DNA of 25,338 bases, from positions 1 to 25,338 of the forward strand of contig MPUH01001039.1 in assembly GCA_001970955.1 (NCBI GenBank), in the 5' to 3' direction. Below are positions 17,024 to 25,338 of this stretch, one piece after another. The stretch's first letter is position 1. Each line of letters opens with the position of its first letter. The position numbers and the translations under genes were made by a program. Source of the stretch: Stentor coeruleus (taxonomy: Eukaryota; Ciliophora; Heterotrichea; Heterotrichida; Stentoridae). The notes beneath the pieces are model-generated. The model was not told the DNA's origin and did not search any database. It was given only the letters and a program-made list of their open reading frames with translations.

Positions 17024-19249
17024 CTAAGGAAATTTGCTCGCATTCCATCTATGAATTTCAACCAAAATCTCAACAGGAAGTCCAAACATCTCTTCTTTCT
17101 CAACAAGTTCTTTATAATTTTCAATAAAATACTCCAAAATCATATGTTTCATAATTGTAGCATTCATCCGATGTGAACTTAAAAGATACTGAAAAACATT
17201 ATCCTTATCAAGAATATCAGTAATCATATTCCCAATATAATCATGAAGTTGTTTATTTGTAATCATTAAATAATCTGCATAAGGCATTAAAGAACTTTGG
17301 ATTTCAGCATCAAGTTCTTGTATACCTTTAGGGCCAAAATACATATATAATATAAGATGTTGGGCTATATCTGGGGGTATATCAAGTGAACAAGGTTCTT
17401 GAGATTTATTTGATATAAAATATGCTTCAAAATACTCAGAATTACTTATAAGGATTGATTTATGTGCTGATAATTTTGTCCCTGATGCTAGTATTTGTGT
17501 ATCTTTTGGGGTTTGATATAGTAAAGTTAAAGACCATTGAAGATCGCTTATATCGTGAGACTGAGCTGTTTTTGGGCTTAGGCTTTTTCCTGCATCTTTT
17601 GCTTTTAGTCTTACTATATCAGCTTTTACTGTATCGGAAAGCTCGGATAAAGATTTGCCCCTTGTGAGTTTTTCTATTGCTTCCCAATATACTTGCTCAC
17701 CACTTGTTAATTCTAAGTTTTCGGTCATGTGTTTTATTAGGATCTCATCTAAAGTTGAGGTTTTTGGGAATTTGTTTATATTGTCTCGGAATTCGTTGCG
17801 GTGGAAAAGCTTTTCGACTGAATTCCTTGAAATGTAGTTTGCTATTGATTTTGCTGTTGTACTTAAAAGAGATCGGCAGAGGATTAGGCAGAGTTTATTG
17901 AGAAGAGGAGGGATTCCATATATAGCAGCAATAGAAAAAAGTGACAACGTAGCCTGCAAAGACATAAGTGGGTCAACAATATCCTGATATACATAAAGTA
18001 ACAAAGCTCTCACAGTCTCAGCTGAGTATGGTAAACTAACAAGCATAATATTCCCTTGATTCACACTTTCCTGACAAAGCAAAGGGCATCTAATCTTTAA
18101 TACAATCTGCTGAGAAAAAAAACCCATTTCTAAAGACTGGACTAAAGTATCAGAATGTGGACCTTCTGATATCATTAAATTATAAAGCCGGCCAATAGGT
18201 GATTTTTGTTCAGGAATATACATGGAAAGTCTGAATACAAAAGTTTTATTTGTCCTTACTTCATTTATATTCCCACCAAATATAACTAAATATCCTTCAC
18301 AAAGAACCATTGTAAAAAATGTCATTGCTGGAGGGCGGCTTCCTAATTGGATTTCTTCAACCCAGTTTTTTTTTTTAAGATTCATTTTCCATAAGCTTGA
18401 GGCAGCTTGTTGTTGAGAATATTCACCTAATAAATAGATGCTGGATTTGTATACTTCGGCTGCTTGGGCTGTATTGGCTAAAAGGTTTGTGCTTTGGATT
18501 TCAAGTTTACTACTTGATAAGGTCTCAAGATCAATTTCCCAGATGTCCTTTAGCACAGTTTTGTACTCAGCACCTCCGATTATTAGCAGTTTATTGTTTA
18601 AAACACGTGCAGAATGCTTGTATCTTATTGGTGGAGGATTCTGTTTAATAGTCAATTGTATCCANTTATTGTTTAAAACACGTGCAGAATGCTTGTATCT
18701 TATTGGTGGAGGATTCTGTTTAATAGTCAATTGTATCCAGCAATGCTTATCAAGTTCAAAAAGATAAAGGTCATTAAAAAAAACAGTGCCACTAGTGCCT
18801 CCAAAAACATACAAAGCCGAATTAAAAAGTGTCATCGAATGTCCATACCTCGCTCCAGGACCTGATCCCTGTGGTGAAAGTCCTTCCCATACATTATCTC
18901 TAATAGCATAAACAAACATATCATTTTTATTAGAACTTCCAAAATCTTTACCACTTCCTCCAAAAACATAAATAAGCCCAGCAAGATTATCAACAGCAGC
19001 ACTATGTGAAGTTCTTGCAGAAGGTAAACAAGGTAAATTAGAGTTTTCAGAAAGTTTTTCCCATTTACAAGTAATAAGATTAAGCCTGTAATGATCATTT
19101 ACAACATTTGTCCCATTGTGACCAGCAAAAATATACATGGATGATGAAAAAATTACAGCAGAATGACCACTACGAGGAGATGGGGCGTTAGTTTTATCAA
19201 GAAGTTCTTTCCAGTGGCTTCTAGAAACTCCAATGCTCACTGATTCCAT
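17024..19249 (-). CDS. Kelch-repeat protein with two C-terminal BTB domains (LZTR1-like)
   Basis: About 716 aa after removing a 75-nt artefact at 18591-18739. Residues 1 to about 320 form a six-bladed kelch propeller. The blade strands are SMYIFAGHNG, IYVFGGSGKD, ALYVFGGTSG, LLIIGGAEYK, SIYLLGEYSQ and YLVIFGGNIN, mostly preceded by R-x-x-HS motifs. A first, divergent BTB domain follows (about 345-450) with a BACK-like helical part. A second BTB starts near 542 (KLSAHKSILISNSEYFEAYF), with a short BACK-like tail to the end. Kelch followed by tandem BTB is the layout of LZTR1, a substrate adaptor of CUL3 ubiquitin ligases. BTB domains bind CUL3 and kelch propellers bind substrate, so a similar role is inferred here and not shown. 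The gene is intronless and ends in TAG. It is tail-to-tail with the carrier gene and 163 nt from the stop of the upstream gene. Confidence 0.85.
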   Translation of the reverse strand: MESVSIGVSRSHWKELLDKTNAPSPRSGHSAVIFSSSMYIFAGHNGTNVVNDHYRLNLITCKWEKLSENSNLPCLPSARTSHSAAVDNLAGLIYVFGGSGKDFGSSNKNDMFVYAIRDNVWEGLSPQGSGPGARYGHSMTLFNSALYVFGGTSGTVFFNDLYLFELDKHCWIQLTIKQNPPPIRYKHSARVLNNXWIQLTIKQNPPPIRYKHSARVLNNKLLIIGGAEYKTVLKDIWEIDLETLSSSKLEIQSTNLLANTAQAAEVYKSSIYLLGEYSQQQAASSLWKMNLKKKNWVEEIQLGSRPPAMTFFTMVLCEGYLVIFGGNINEVRTNKTFVFRLSMYIPEQKSPIGRLYNLMISEGPHSDTLVQSLEMGFFSQQIVLKIRCPLLCQESVNQGNIMLVSLPYSAETVRALLLYVYQDIVDPLMSLQATLSLFSIAAIYGIPPLLNKLCLILCRSLLSTTAKSIANYISRNSVEKLFHRNEFRDNINKFPKTSTLDEILIKHMTENLELTSGEQVYWEAIEKLTRGKSLSELSDTVKADIVRLKAKDAGKSLSPKTAQSHDISDLQWSLTLLYQTPKDTQILASGTKLSAHKSILISNSEYFEAYFISNKSQEPCSLDIPPDIAQHLILYMYFGPKGIQELDAEIQSSLMPYADYLMITNKQLHDYIGNMITDILDKDNVFQYLLSSHRMNATIMKHMILEYFIENYKELVEKEEMFGLPVEILVEIHRWNASKFP
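18591..18739. other. Assembly artefact: 74-nt duplication around a single N
   Basis: 18591-18664 and 18666-18739 are identical and flank N at 18665. The extra 75 nt happen to keep frame, so the kelch protein seems intact but gains 25 false residues, repeating WIQLTIKQNPPPIRYKHS in the fourth blade. Anyone counting kelch repeats here would be misled. Confidence 0.9.
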
Positions 19250-19412
19250 TTATTAAGAGTTTAAATATAGTTTATGATAAGAAAATGTAAAGGATTTAAA
19301 TGAAAGTTATGGATAAATTATAATTCTGGTAGGATAAAGATAAGTATTTAAGGGATTATGTTTAGGATTATATCAAATCCTTGGATGTACCAGTAAAACC
19401 TAAATAACTTAT

Positions 19413-21595
19413 TTAGTATTTTAAGTTATTCAATATTTCAGCAGCTTGATCTCCTTCTTCTCCAGGTAAGGCTGAATACCTTTGCATAGCTTCTATTATA
19501 GTCTCTTTATCATCTGATGATAATTTTGCAAATATTCGTTCTTGTAAAGATTCGCTTATCCAGTTCATACCAAGAATTTCGAGGAAATTACTGTTTAAAA
19601 TCATTCCTAGACGTTGAAGGACAGCTTTACATGTTTCGCTGCTTAGATGCTTTATACAAACACCAGTTTTGTGCATTAGACGGAGAAGATAAATGTCATC
19701 TCCAGTTAAGAGAACTCGTCTATAGGCTTCTTCAAGATTACCTTCGTTGACTAATTGAAGAACTTCTACCCAAGCCTGGCTTAAAGCATCTAAAGCTCTT
19801 GTACTGCCTATACCCCCTGGTGTAGACAAGCTAGACTGGCTCATCTTAGCCTGTATTTCCACATTATTCTGTGTCTGTGTAAAAGCTGTAGCAGTTTCAA
19901 CTCTTGGTGGGTGTATAAAACTTGGAACAACAGGTCTATTAGCAGCATTCTGAAGTTTATCATAAGCTCCATCCATCCTTTCATCCAAATTCTGTAATCT
20001 ATTTTCAATTTGAGTAAACCCTTGATCCATAGTATTTTCCATAGACTTAAAAGTATCTCTAATTTTCTGTGACAAAACATTTAGATTTTCTCTTTTAGGT
20101 AAATGTTTAACAAACACTTCTTTAACAGGTTTAGGGGAATCTGATTCATACAAAATCTCATCTCTAGCTTTATTTNAACAGGTTTAGGGGAATCTGATTC
20201 ATACAAAATCTCATCTCTAGCTTTATTTTCATATGATTTTTTTTGTATGATTTCTAAAACATGTTTATTAACCCCTTCTTTTGGGACAATTGCACTTGGA
20301 TAAAATCCTTCTTCTCGAGATTTTCTGAAATTCTCACGAGAATTGTGTGGAGATACACTATAATTACCTGTACCTTTTTCTAAGTATTTTGGTTTAGATA
20401 ATCCCCAGCTATCTGTAGGTTTTTTATTCCTTTTAGCAAGTTCTCTTATTGCTTTAAAGTTATTCGGACCTATTCTTAATGGGCTGGAGTCACGGTTTTT
20501 TGATGTGAATTTTTGAATTTCATCATTTACAGGGATTATTTCTTCCATTTTTTTGGTCTCGATTTCTTTTTGGAGATCCTCAAGATTTTTCCAATCAGAT
20601 AACGCTTGTCGTGCTGCATTTTGCACTGATTGGAGCTTATCGGTTTTTACTTGTTGGAGGACGTAGATGATTTCATTATGGTAAGGTTCAATTACTATAT
20701 CAGCAATGCCTTGAAGTTTTTTTGCTAAACAGCTAAGGAGTTTACAAGCTTCGATTTTGTAAAGGTGTGTCCCTGTACCGGTTGTGTTGAGGTATTGTAA
20801 GGTTTTCTTGAGGATGTAGTGAATTTCTGGGATTATAGAATTGACTCCCTGATAATCAACAATAACCCCTAAAGCACTGATAAGGTCAGGGAAATCTGTT
20901 CTAAGTTTAACATAAAGAGTGACAATTCTCGGACATATGGCATTAATAACCTGTTCATTTTCCTCTTGTACAAGTACCATCGACCACTTAAAAACGCTCA
21001 AACTTGCTGCTTGTTGAGTTTTCACATTAACTCCTGAAGTCATTGAATTCTCCAAAGGCTCAAAAAAAAAATTCACCGTATTCTCAGCATCATCTTTAGG
21101 CATACAATGGATATATAAATCACAAAACGCACTAGCAGCAGCTTCATGTACAGATCGAGCTAAATCTCCATAAAAATCCTTTATCAAATCAAGTACTTTT
21201 ATAATAGTTTTCAATGAACCATCATTTTCTATAAGTCTTTCTCCATAAACTTGAGATATAAACCCTAATAATAGAACTTCTTGTTCACGAGCACCTGGTG
21301 AGCGGACTTTTTTTAACTCGCCAAGGGTGCTTAAATAGATTTTTAAAGCTTCAAATGATGAGTTTCGGTCTATTAATTGACGTAATTCCCTTGATGCTGA
21401 GTCACGGGTATCTAAATTGTTAAGTTTGTTTAAAGATGCTTGGAAGGTTTGTCGGAGTTCATACATTGCCTCACCTGCCCCAGAGTGTTTGAATTTTAGT
21501 TTTTCATAACGTTTTTTCTGTGCTTCGAGTTGTTGTTTGATTTCTGTTAGTTGATCTTCAGCCCGCAGTCCGAGTTGAGATGAAATTTCGGACAT
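19413..21595 (-). CDS. TORTIFOLIA1/SPIRAL2-like microtubule-associated protein (TOG/HEAT plus SPR2 C-terminal domain)
   Basis: After deleting 53 nt at a duplicated N gap (20124-20228) the gene is one frame of about 709 aa. I place the start at ATG 21595 (MSEISSQLGLRAEDQ). The frame extends upstream to 21691 but those residues look like untranslated AT-rich DNA. Residues about 10-360 are helical HEAT-type repeats as in TOG domains, which bind tubulin. A basic, Ser-rich linker follows, then a helical, probably coiled segment (about 486-538). Residues 583-709 begin AWVEVLQLVNEGNLEEAY, then TGDDIYLLRLMHKTG and LSSETCKAVL. This resembles the C-terminal domain of the plant proteins TORTIFOLIA1/SPIRAL2, which track microtubule ends and control cortical microtubule arrays. 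Function here is inferred from that resemblance. The gene is divergent from the MORN gene and ends in TAA. Confidence 0.75.
20124..20228. other. Assembly artefact: 52-nt duplication around a single N
   Basis: 20124-20175 and 20177-20228 are identical and flank N at 20176. The added 53 nt shift the frame of the microtubule-protein gene and split it into two apparent genes. Removal joins KARDEILYESDSPKPV to KEVFVKHL in one frame. Confidence 0.93.
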
Positions 21596-21770
21596 ATGTT
21601 TAATTATTTGAATAATAAAGTAGAGGTTTTTTGCTGTTGAAGATTTTAAGAGATTTTGTAAGGGGTTTTGAATTTTGTGTTTAAAAAACAAGGGTTTTAG
21701 TTTTGAGGGTTATTTCAAAACTGTAGTTTTTTTAAGTTTTCTTTTAAACAAAAAAATGCTGTTTTTAGAT

Positions 21771-22030
21771 GTAAAAGATAGCGGAAAAGGGTTTTTTTAT
21801 AGGAAAAAATTATGTGTGAGGTTTATTTTAAAAATACAATTTTAATGGGTATTTTAGTGAAGACTAACTTTNGTAAAAGATAGCGGAAAAGGGTTTTTTT
21901 ATAGGAAAAAATTATGTGTGAGGTTTATTTTAAAAAATACAATTTTAATGGGTATTTTTGTGAGACTAACTTCNGTGAGGTTTATTTTAAAAATACAATT
22001 TTAATGGGTATTTTAGTGAAGACTAACTTT
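21771..22030. other. Assembly artefact: three near-copies separated by two Ns in the divergent intergenic region
   Basis: 21771-21871 (101 nt), 21873-21973 (101 nt) and 21975-22030 (56 nt, the 3' part only) are copies separated by N at 21872 and 21974. The middle copy differs by single-base indels and substitutions, which looks like low-quality read ends. The real promoter region between the microtubule-protein gene and the MORN gene is probably about 160 nt shorter than shown. No promoter motif can be assigned. Confidence 0.85.
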
Positions 22031-22094
22031 AAAGCAAAAAAAGTATTTTTTATTGTATAAATAGTTGGAAATACTTAAATTTGGTAATATAATA

Positions 22095-23123
22095 ATGGGA
22101 AACAATAATCAAAAGCAGTCTAAAGTTTATGAGAATTGCGTGGATTCTCATAGGAAAATTAAAAAAAATTTGAGCTTTTCAGGGATAAAAAACATTGTAC
22201 AAAGCTCTTATTTTTCTTGTCTCTGCTCAAAAAATGAAGAATATACTGTTACTGAGTCCAGCCCTAGGTTTTATAACCCTCAACGTGATTTAGCGTCTTT
22301 ATCTCGTGGGTATTTAGCTAGAAAACTCAGAAGCCAAATCTACAAAGAGTACAAGATTGTTAACAACATAAAAAACTTTGAGTCAAAAGAATCTAATATG
22401 AAGTATGTATCAACAGAAAACACATTAGACAAGGATTTTAAATTGAAAACGCAAATGATAAAAGATCCTTCTTACAACCTTTACGATACCGTCAACTATG
22501 AAGATGTCGAAAGCCTAGACCAAAGCAGCGAAAGTCCACCGAACACTTACTCTATCCCATACATCCTATTATCTCCTTTCAAAAATCCTCTAAACCAATA
22601 CTGTGAACTGAAAAACAACCGTAAAGAACTCGACCATTCAGAAGAAAGTTTTGACGAAGACGATGAAAACCAAGAAACTTCAATAGAAAAAACCGACAAA
22701 CACGGCCTGAAAACGGATAACGATAGTATATACTATGGTGAATTAAAAGACGGAATTCCAAATGGTCAAGGTATAGAAAAATGGTCAGATGGAAAATTTT
22801 ATGAAGGTCAATATATAAATGGTCTAAGAACAGGTCAAGGAGTTTTTATATGGCCAGATCAAAGCTATTACAAAGGAGATTTTATTGATAATGATATGGA
22901 AGGATTTGGGATTTTCAAATGGGGAAATGGGAATTTGTATGAAGGGACATGGAAAAAATCCAAAATGCATGGACAAGGGAAATATATATGGAGTGATAAG
23001 AATATCTATGTTGGGGGCTATGAAAATGGTCTTAAGCATGGTGATGGGGTTTTCATATGGCCTGATGGAAAACAAATGCGAGGCACTTGGCGCGAAGGCA
23101 AAATCCAAGCAAAAAACCATTAA
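22095..23123 (+). CDS. MORN-repeat protein, possibly N-myristoylated
   Basis: A 342-aa protein from the ATG at 22095 to TAA. The frame is open a little further upstream but has no ATG there. It begins MGNNNQKQ, a candidate N-myristoylation site (Gly2), although position 6 is Gln instead of the favoured Ser/Thr. A CLC pair (42-44) could be palmitoylated. LASLSRGYLARKL (66-78) resembles an IQ calmodulin motif but lacks the key Gln. An acidic linker (about 180-210) leads to five full MORN repeats and a partial sixth (213 to about 335), each about 23 residues of the form Y-x-G-x-[WFY]-x-x-G-x-x-x-G-x-G. MORN repeats form elongated lipid- or protein-binding surfaces, often at cortical or ciliary membranes in protists. 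No kinase domain follows, so this is not a plant-type PIP kinase. Membrane attachment is inferred. Confidence 0.85.
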   Translation: MGNNNQKQSKVYENCVDSHRKIKKNLSFSGIKNIVQSSYFSCLCSKNEEYTVTESSPRFYNPQRDLASLSRGYLARKLRSQIYKEYKIVNNIKNFESKESNMKYVSTENTLDKDFKLKTQMIKDPSYNLYDTVNYEDVESLDQSSESPPNTYSIPYILLSPFKNPLNQYCELKNNRKELDHSEESFDEDDENQETSIEKTDKHGLKTDNDSIYYGELKDGIPNGQGIEKWSDGKFYEGQYINGLRTGQGVFIWPDQSYYKGDFIDNDMEGFGIFKWGNGNLYEGTWKKSKMHGQGKYIWSDKNIYVGGYENGLKHGDGVFIWPDGKQMRGTWREGKIQAKNH

Positions 23124-23213
23124 TTTTCCTTTATATTAATCATAAACTTCCTCTTTTCATGCTAAAACTCATATTTTTACCTCAAAACATTGATTTTTTA
23201 TAAAACTTTTACA

Positions 23214-25265
23214 TTATAAGATGTTTGCGTTTGATAAATGCCTATCATAAAAACTCCTTTCTATACTGTTAAATTGCCCACTATGTCCACATGTTATCGG
23301 CAATAAAAACCCTGCATCTCCTGGTTGTAATTCTGCTGCATTATCGTCATTTTCTTTGTTTTCAGTACGTTTTCTAGCTTTTGACTGCAAATTTGCACAT
23401 ATTTTTTCTACAACTTTTAGTATTGTTTCAATATCTTTTGAAATTATACAATCCTCGAATTCTTTTATATTAGAAGCACAAACTCTTAAATCAGCGATTG
23501 GTCTTATTAAAGATGTGACTTGATATCCACAGATTCCATTATTAAAACAGCCCCAAACTTCAAAAACCATGAGCCAAATGTGGAATTGCAAATGTAGGAA
23601 ATTACTTTTGACAAGGCTTTTAAGGGATAGACCACCAGAGTCGATTTCAGAAAGGGCTAGAATGACACGATTCATAAGTGTTTTTAGGTCTGTTTCTTCG
23701 AATGCTTCGGTCCTAGCGACTTTTTGGAACTTTTCAGATTTTTTTTCGTTTGAAAGACTTACCCAAAGATCATAGACATTTTTCAATGATTTGCACATAT
23801 CTTCACAGTCCCTTTCTGTCAGCACACTTTTATGGCTAATTCGATTTTTCAAGTGCATTTTGGCTATAGAAAAAGAGTTGTTTTCTATAAGCTTATAAGC
23901 TAAAGCTGATTTCAAAGAAGCTAAGTTGTTTATAACACTATCAAATGGATCTGATGAAATGAGCTTATAGCATTTTAATTTCAGAAAAGTCGACACAGTC
24001 TCAATATCAGGATACCTCGCAAGGAAAAAAGAGAAATAAGCGAATTTCCCAAGGGTGAAAAAAATTGTATCAGACAACGAGCCAAACGTCCTATCCAGGA
24101 AAAAAGAGAAATAAGCGAATTTCCCAAGGGTGAAAAAAATTGTATCAGACAACGAGCCAAACGTCCTATCAGCAAAAAGAAAATCCGGTTCACAAGCTTC
24201 AGCAATATAAATCCCAATACACCCACCTAGCGATTCTCCATGTATTACAAGTTTCCTCATCATAAAATTTTCCTTTATATGTTTAGCAATCAATATCCCA
24301 TCTTCAATCAAAACTCTTGCATCTGGTTTTCCCGTACTCTTACCGAATCCCCTATAATTCCACAAAACAACATCGATCCCATTCGTAACATAATATTCCA
24401 ACCATTCACTTTGGAAATATGTAAATTCATAATACCCAGCATTAGGATTACAAAACAGAGTACAAGTATCCCTTGACCCATCACTAAAAACATGCATACT
24501 ATATATTCTTTACCAGTTTATATTATATTTTCCATTCTGGATATTAAACTCTTCACAATGAAATCTTTTAGCCAAATCAGCTCTCATATAATCAATATTC
24601 CCTATAGTATCATCAAAAAACCATCTAAATGATGAGGTAAAGCAATTTTTTGACTCATATGATTTTTGTAAATGTCTATCGATTTTGTCTATAATAAGAA
24701 TAGATTCATTGAGTGTATCTTTTGATGAGAGGGTTTCAAGAGAAACTGATTCGACATTAGAACATTCGAAACGGATTTCAAGCCAATCGTAAAGGGAAAA
24801 TGATTCTGATTTGTTAATAAAAACTTGAGTTTCAAGTAGTAGTTTCTTTAATTCGGTAAGAAGATTGTATAAGGATTTCTGGCTTTTGCTGATGTTTTCG
24901 GACATTGAGTCGTAGTTAAAGATTAATGAGTCGATGAGTATTTTTGAGTTTCCAGTGTGAAACTCTTGTTGTTTTAAGTTGCCTTGCTTGATGCTTTCTA
25001 AATAGACTTTAAGGTTTTTGAGCTTTTCACTGACCTGATAAGAAATTTCTATGAGGTAGTTGTTTTCGATACCTCTACGCCAGAAAAATGATGCCCCAGG
25101 GAAAATTGAAATTTCTACGATTTTCCTTATGATCAGCCAGACGATAATCAAAAACAATATAAAACTGCCTGGGATAGTCAAATAATCAACTAAAGAATAT
25201 AGTATTCCAAGTATTACTGCAAGAAGTAAAAGGATAAGGACAACTATTGTCAGCCCAAGATTCAT
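23214..25265 (-). CDS. Membrane-anchored alpha/beta hydrolase (two exons, 15-nt intron)
   Basis: Exon 1 is 25265-24514 and exon 2 is 24498-23214. Splicing out the 15-nt intron converts an in-frame TGG-TAA into TGT and yields a 678-aa protein. Residues about 4-50 hold two hydrophobic segments, suggesting an N-terminal membrane hairpin. Residues about 60-250 are helical. From about 252 there is an alpha/beta hydrolase fold: CNPNAGYYE (oxyanion region), VLWNYRGFGKSTG, then the nucleophile elbow GESLGG with Ser340. A late GHSGQF (about residue 656) may supply the catalytic His. The acid residue is not obvious. The fold suggests a lipase, esterase or lipid-remodelling ABHD-type enzyme; the substrate is unknown. 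A perfect 25-residue internal duplication (DRTFGSLSDTIF...) just after the nucleophile may be an assembly artefact; without it the protein is 653 aa. The stop is TAA, 90 nt from the end of the MORN gene on the other strand. Confidence 0.82.
24022..24170. repeat. Exact 75-nt tandem duplication inside the hydrolase gene
   Basis: The sequence from 24022 repeats with period 75 through 24170 with no mismatch. It encodes DRTFGSLSDTIFFTLGKFAY plus five more residues twice. No N lies between the copies, unlike the five gap duplications, but length and identity are similar, so a contig-join error is likely. The alternative is a recent real in-frame duplication. Confidence 0.9.
24499..24513 (-). other. 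15-nt spliceosomal intron
   Basis: On the minus strand it reads GTAAAGAATATATAG. It starts with GTAA, ends with TAG and is 15 nt long, the characteristic size of heterotrich introns. It contains an in-frame TAA that would otherwise end the protein after NIN-W. Removal joins the membrane-anchor and hydrolase parts in frame through a TGT codon. Confidence 0.9.
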
Positions 25266-25338
25266 ATTTATTTAATATGATTGATGGGGAATATTATACA
25301 CTTTTTAAATTTCAATACGGAAGATAAGATTATATGAT

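Noticed and set aside
18591..18739. Extra kelch blade suggested by the repeated segment
   Set aside because: The two copies are identical at nucleotide level and separated by an N, so this is an assembly join and not a diverged kelch repeat.
21771..22030. Tandem promoter repeats between divergent genes
   Set aside because: The repeats are bounded by single Ns and the middle one carries read-error-like changes, so they are not accepted as real repeats.
22160..22340. IQ calmodulin-binding motif in the MORN protein
   Set aside because: RGxxxR is present, but the Gln that defines the motif is Ala, so it is only mentioned as a resemblance.

Overview
The window is the left end of a ciliate macronuclear chromosome, most likely from the heterotrich genus Stentor. 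Three things support this. The first 46 bases are C-strand telomere repeats with the 8-nt unit CCCTAACA, known from heterotrichs. The genes read through in the standard genetic code: Trp is TGG, and no in-frame TGA, TAA or TAG interrupts them, which argues against Blepharisma (TGA=Trp) and Condylostoma. One gene is split by a 15-nt intron (24499-24513), the tiny size class typical of heterotrichs. The DNA is AT-rich and the intact genes are compact and nearly intronless.

Layout. 1-2646: telomere plus a gene-free subtelomere. 2647-5353: two minus-strand genes, a membrane protein with an extracellular dCache sensor and a protein phosphatase 1 catalytic subunit. 5679-13442: three copies of one tetratricopeptide-repeat (TPR) gene family. 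The central plus-strand copy (8509-11509) is intact once an assembly artefact is removed. The left copy is inverted, and its middle has been replaced by a decayed Merlin/IS1595-type transposase. The right copy is a heavily mutated direct pseudogene. 14013-15738: a small acidic protein of unknown function and a tRNA-Gly(GCC) with a Pol III T-run terminator. 16121-25265: a dense housekeeping-like block with a mitochondrial ADP/ATP carrier, a six-bladed kelch plus two-BTB protein (LZTR1-like), a TORTIFOLIA1/SPIRAL2-like microtubule protein, a MORN-repeat protein that may be myristoylated, and a membrane-anchored alpha/beta hydrolase.

Assembly quality matters here. Five single-N gaps (9276, 18665, 20176, 21872, 21974) are each flanked by near-identical duplicated sequence of about 51-101 nt, as expected when overlapping contig ends were not merged. 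Two of them create false frameshifts (TPR gene, microtubule protein), one adds 25 false codons (kelch gene), and two inflate an intergenic region. A sixth exact 75-nt tandem duplication, without an N, sits in the hydrolase gene and may have the same origin.

I see no evidence for an operon-like system, CRISPR, phage or defence island. The most interesting observations are the decay of the TPR family around a Merlin remnant, strong alternating G/C strand skew within single reading frames, and the plant-type SPIRAL2 architecture in a ciliate whose cell shape depends on cortical microtubules.
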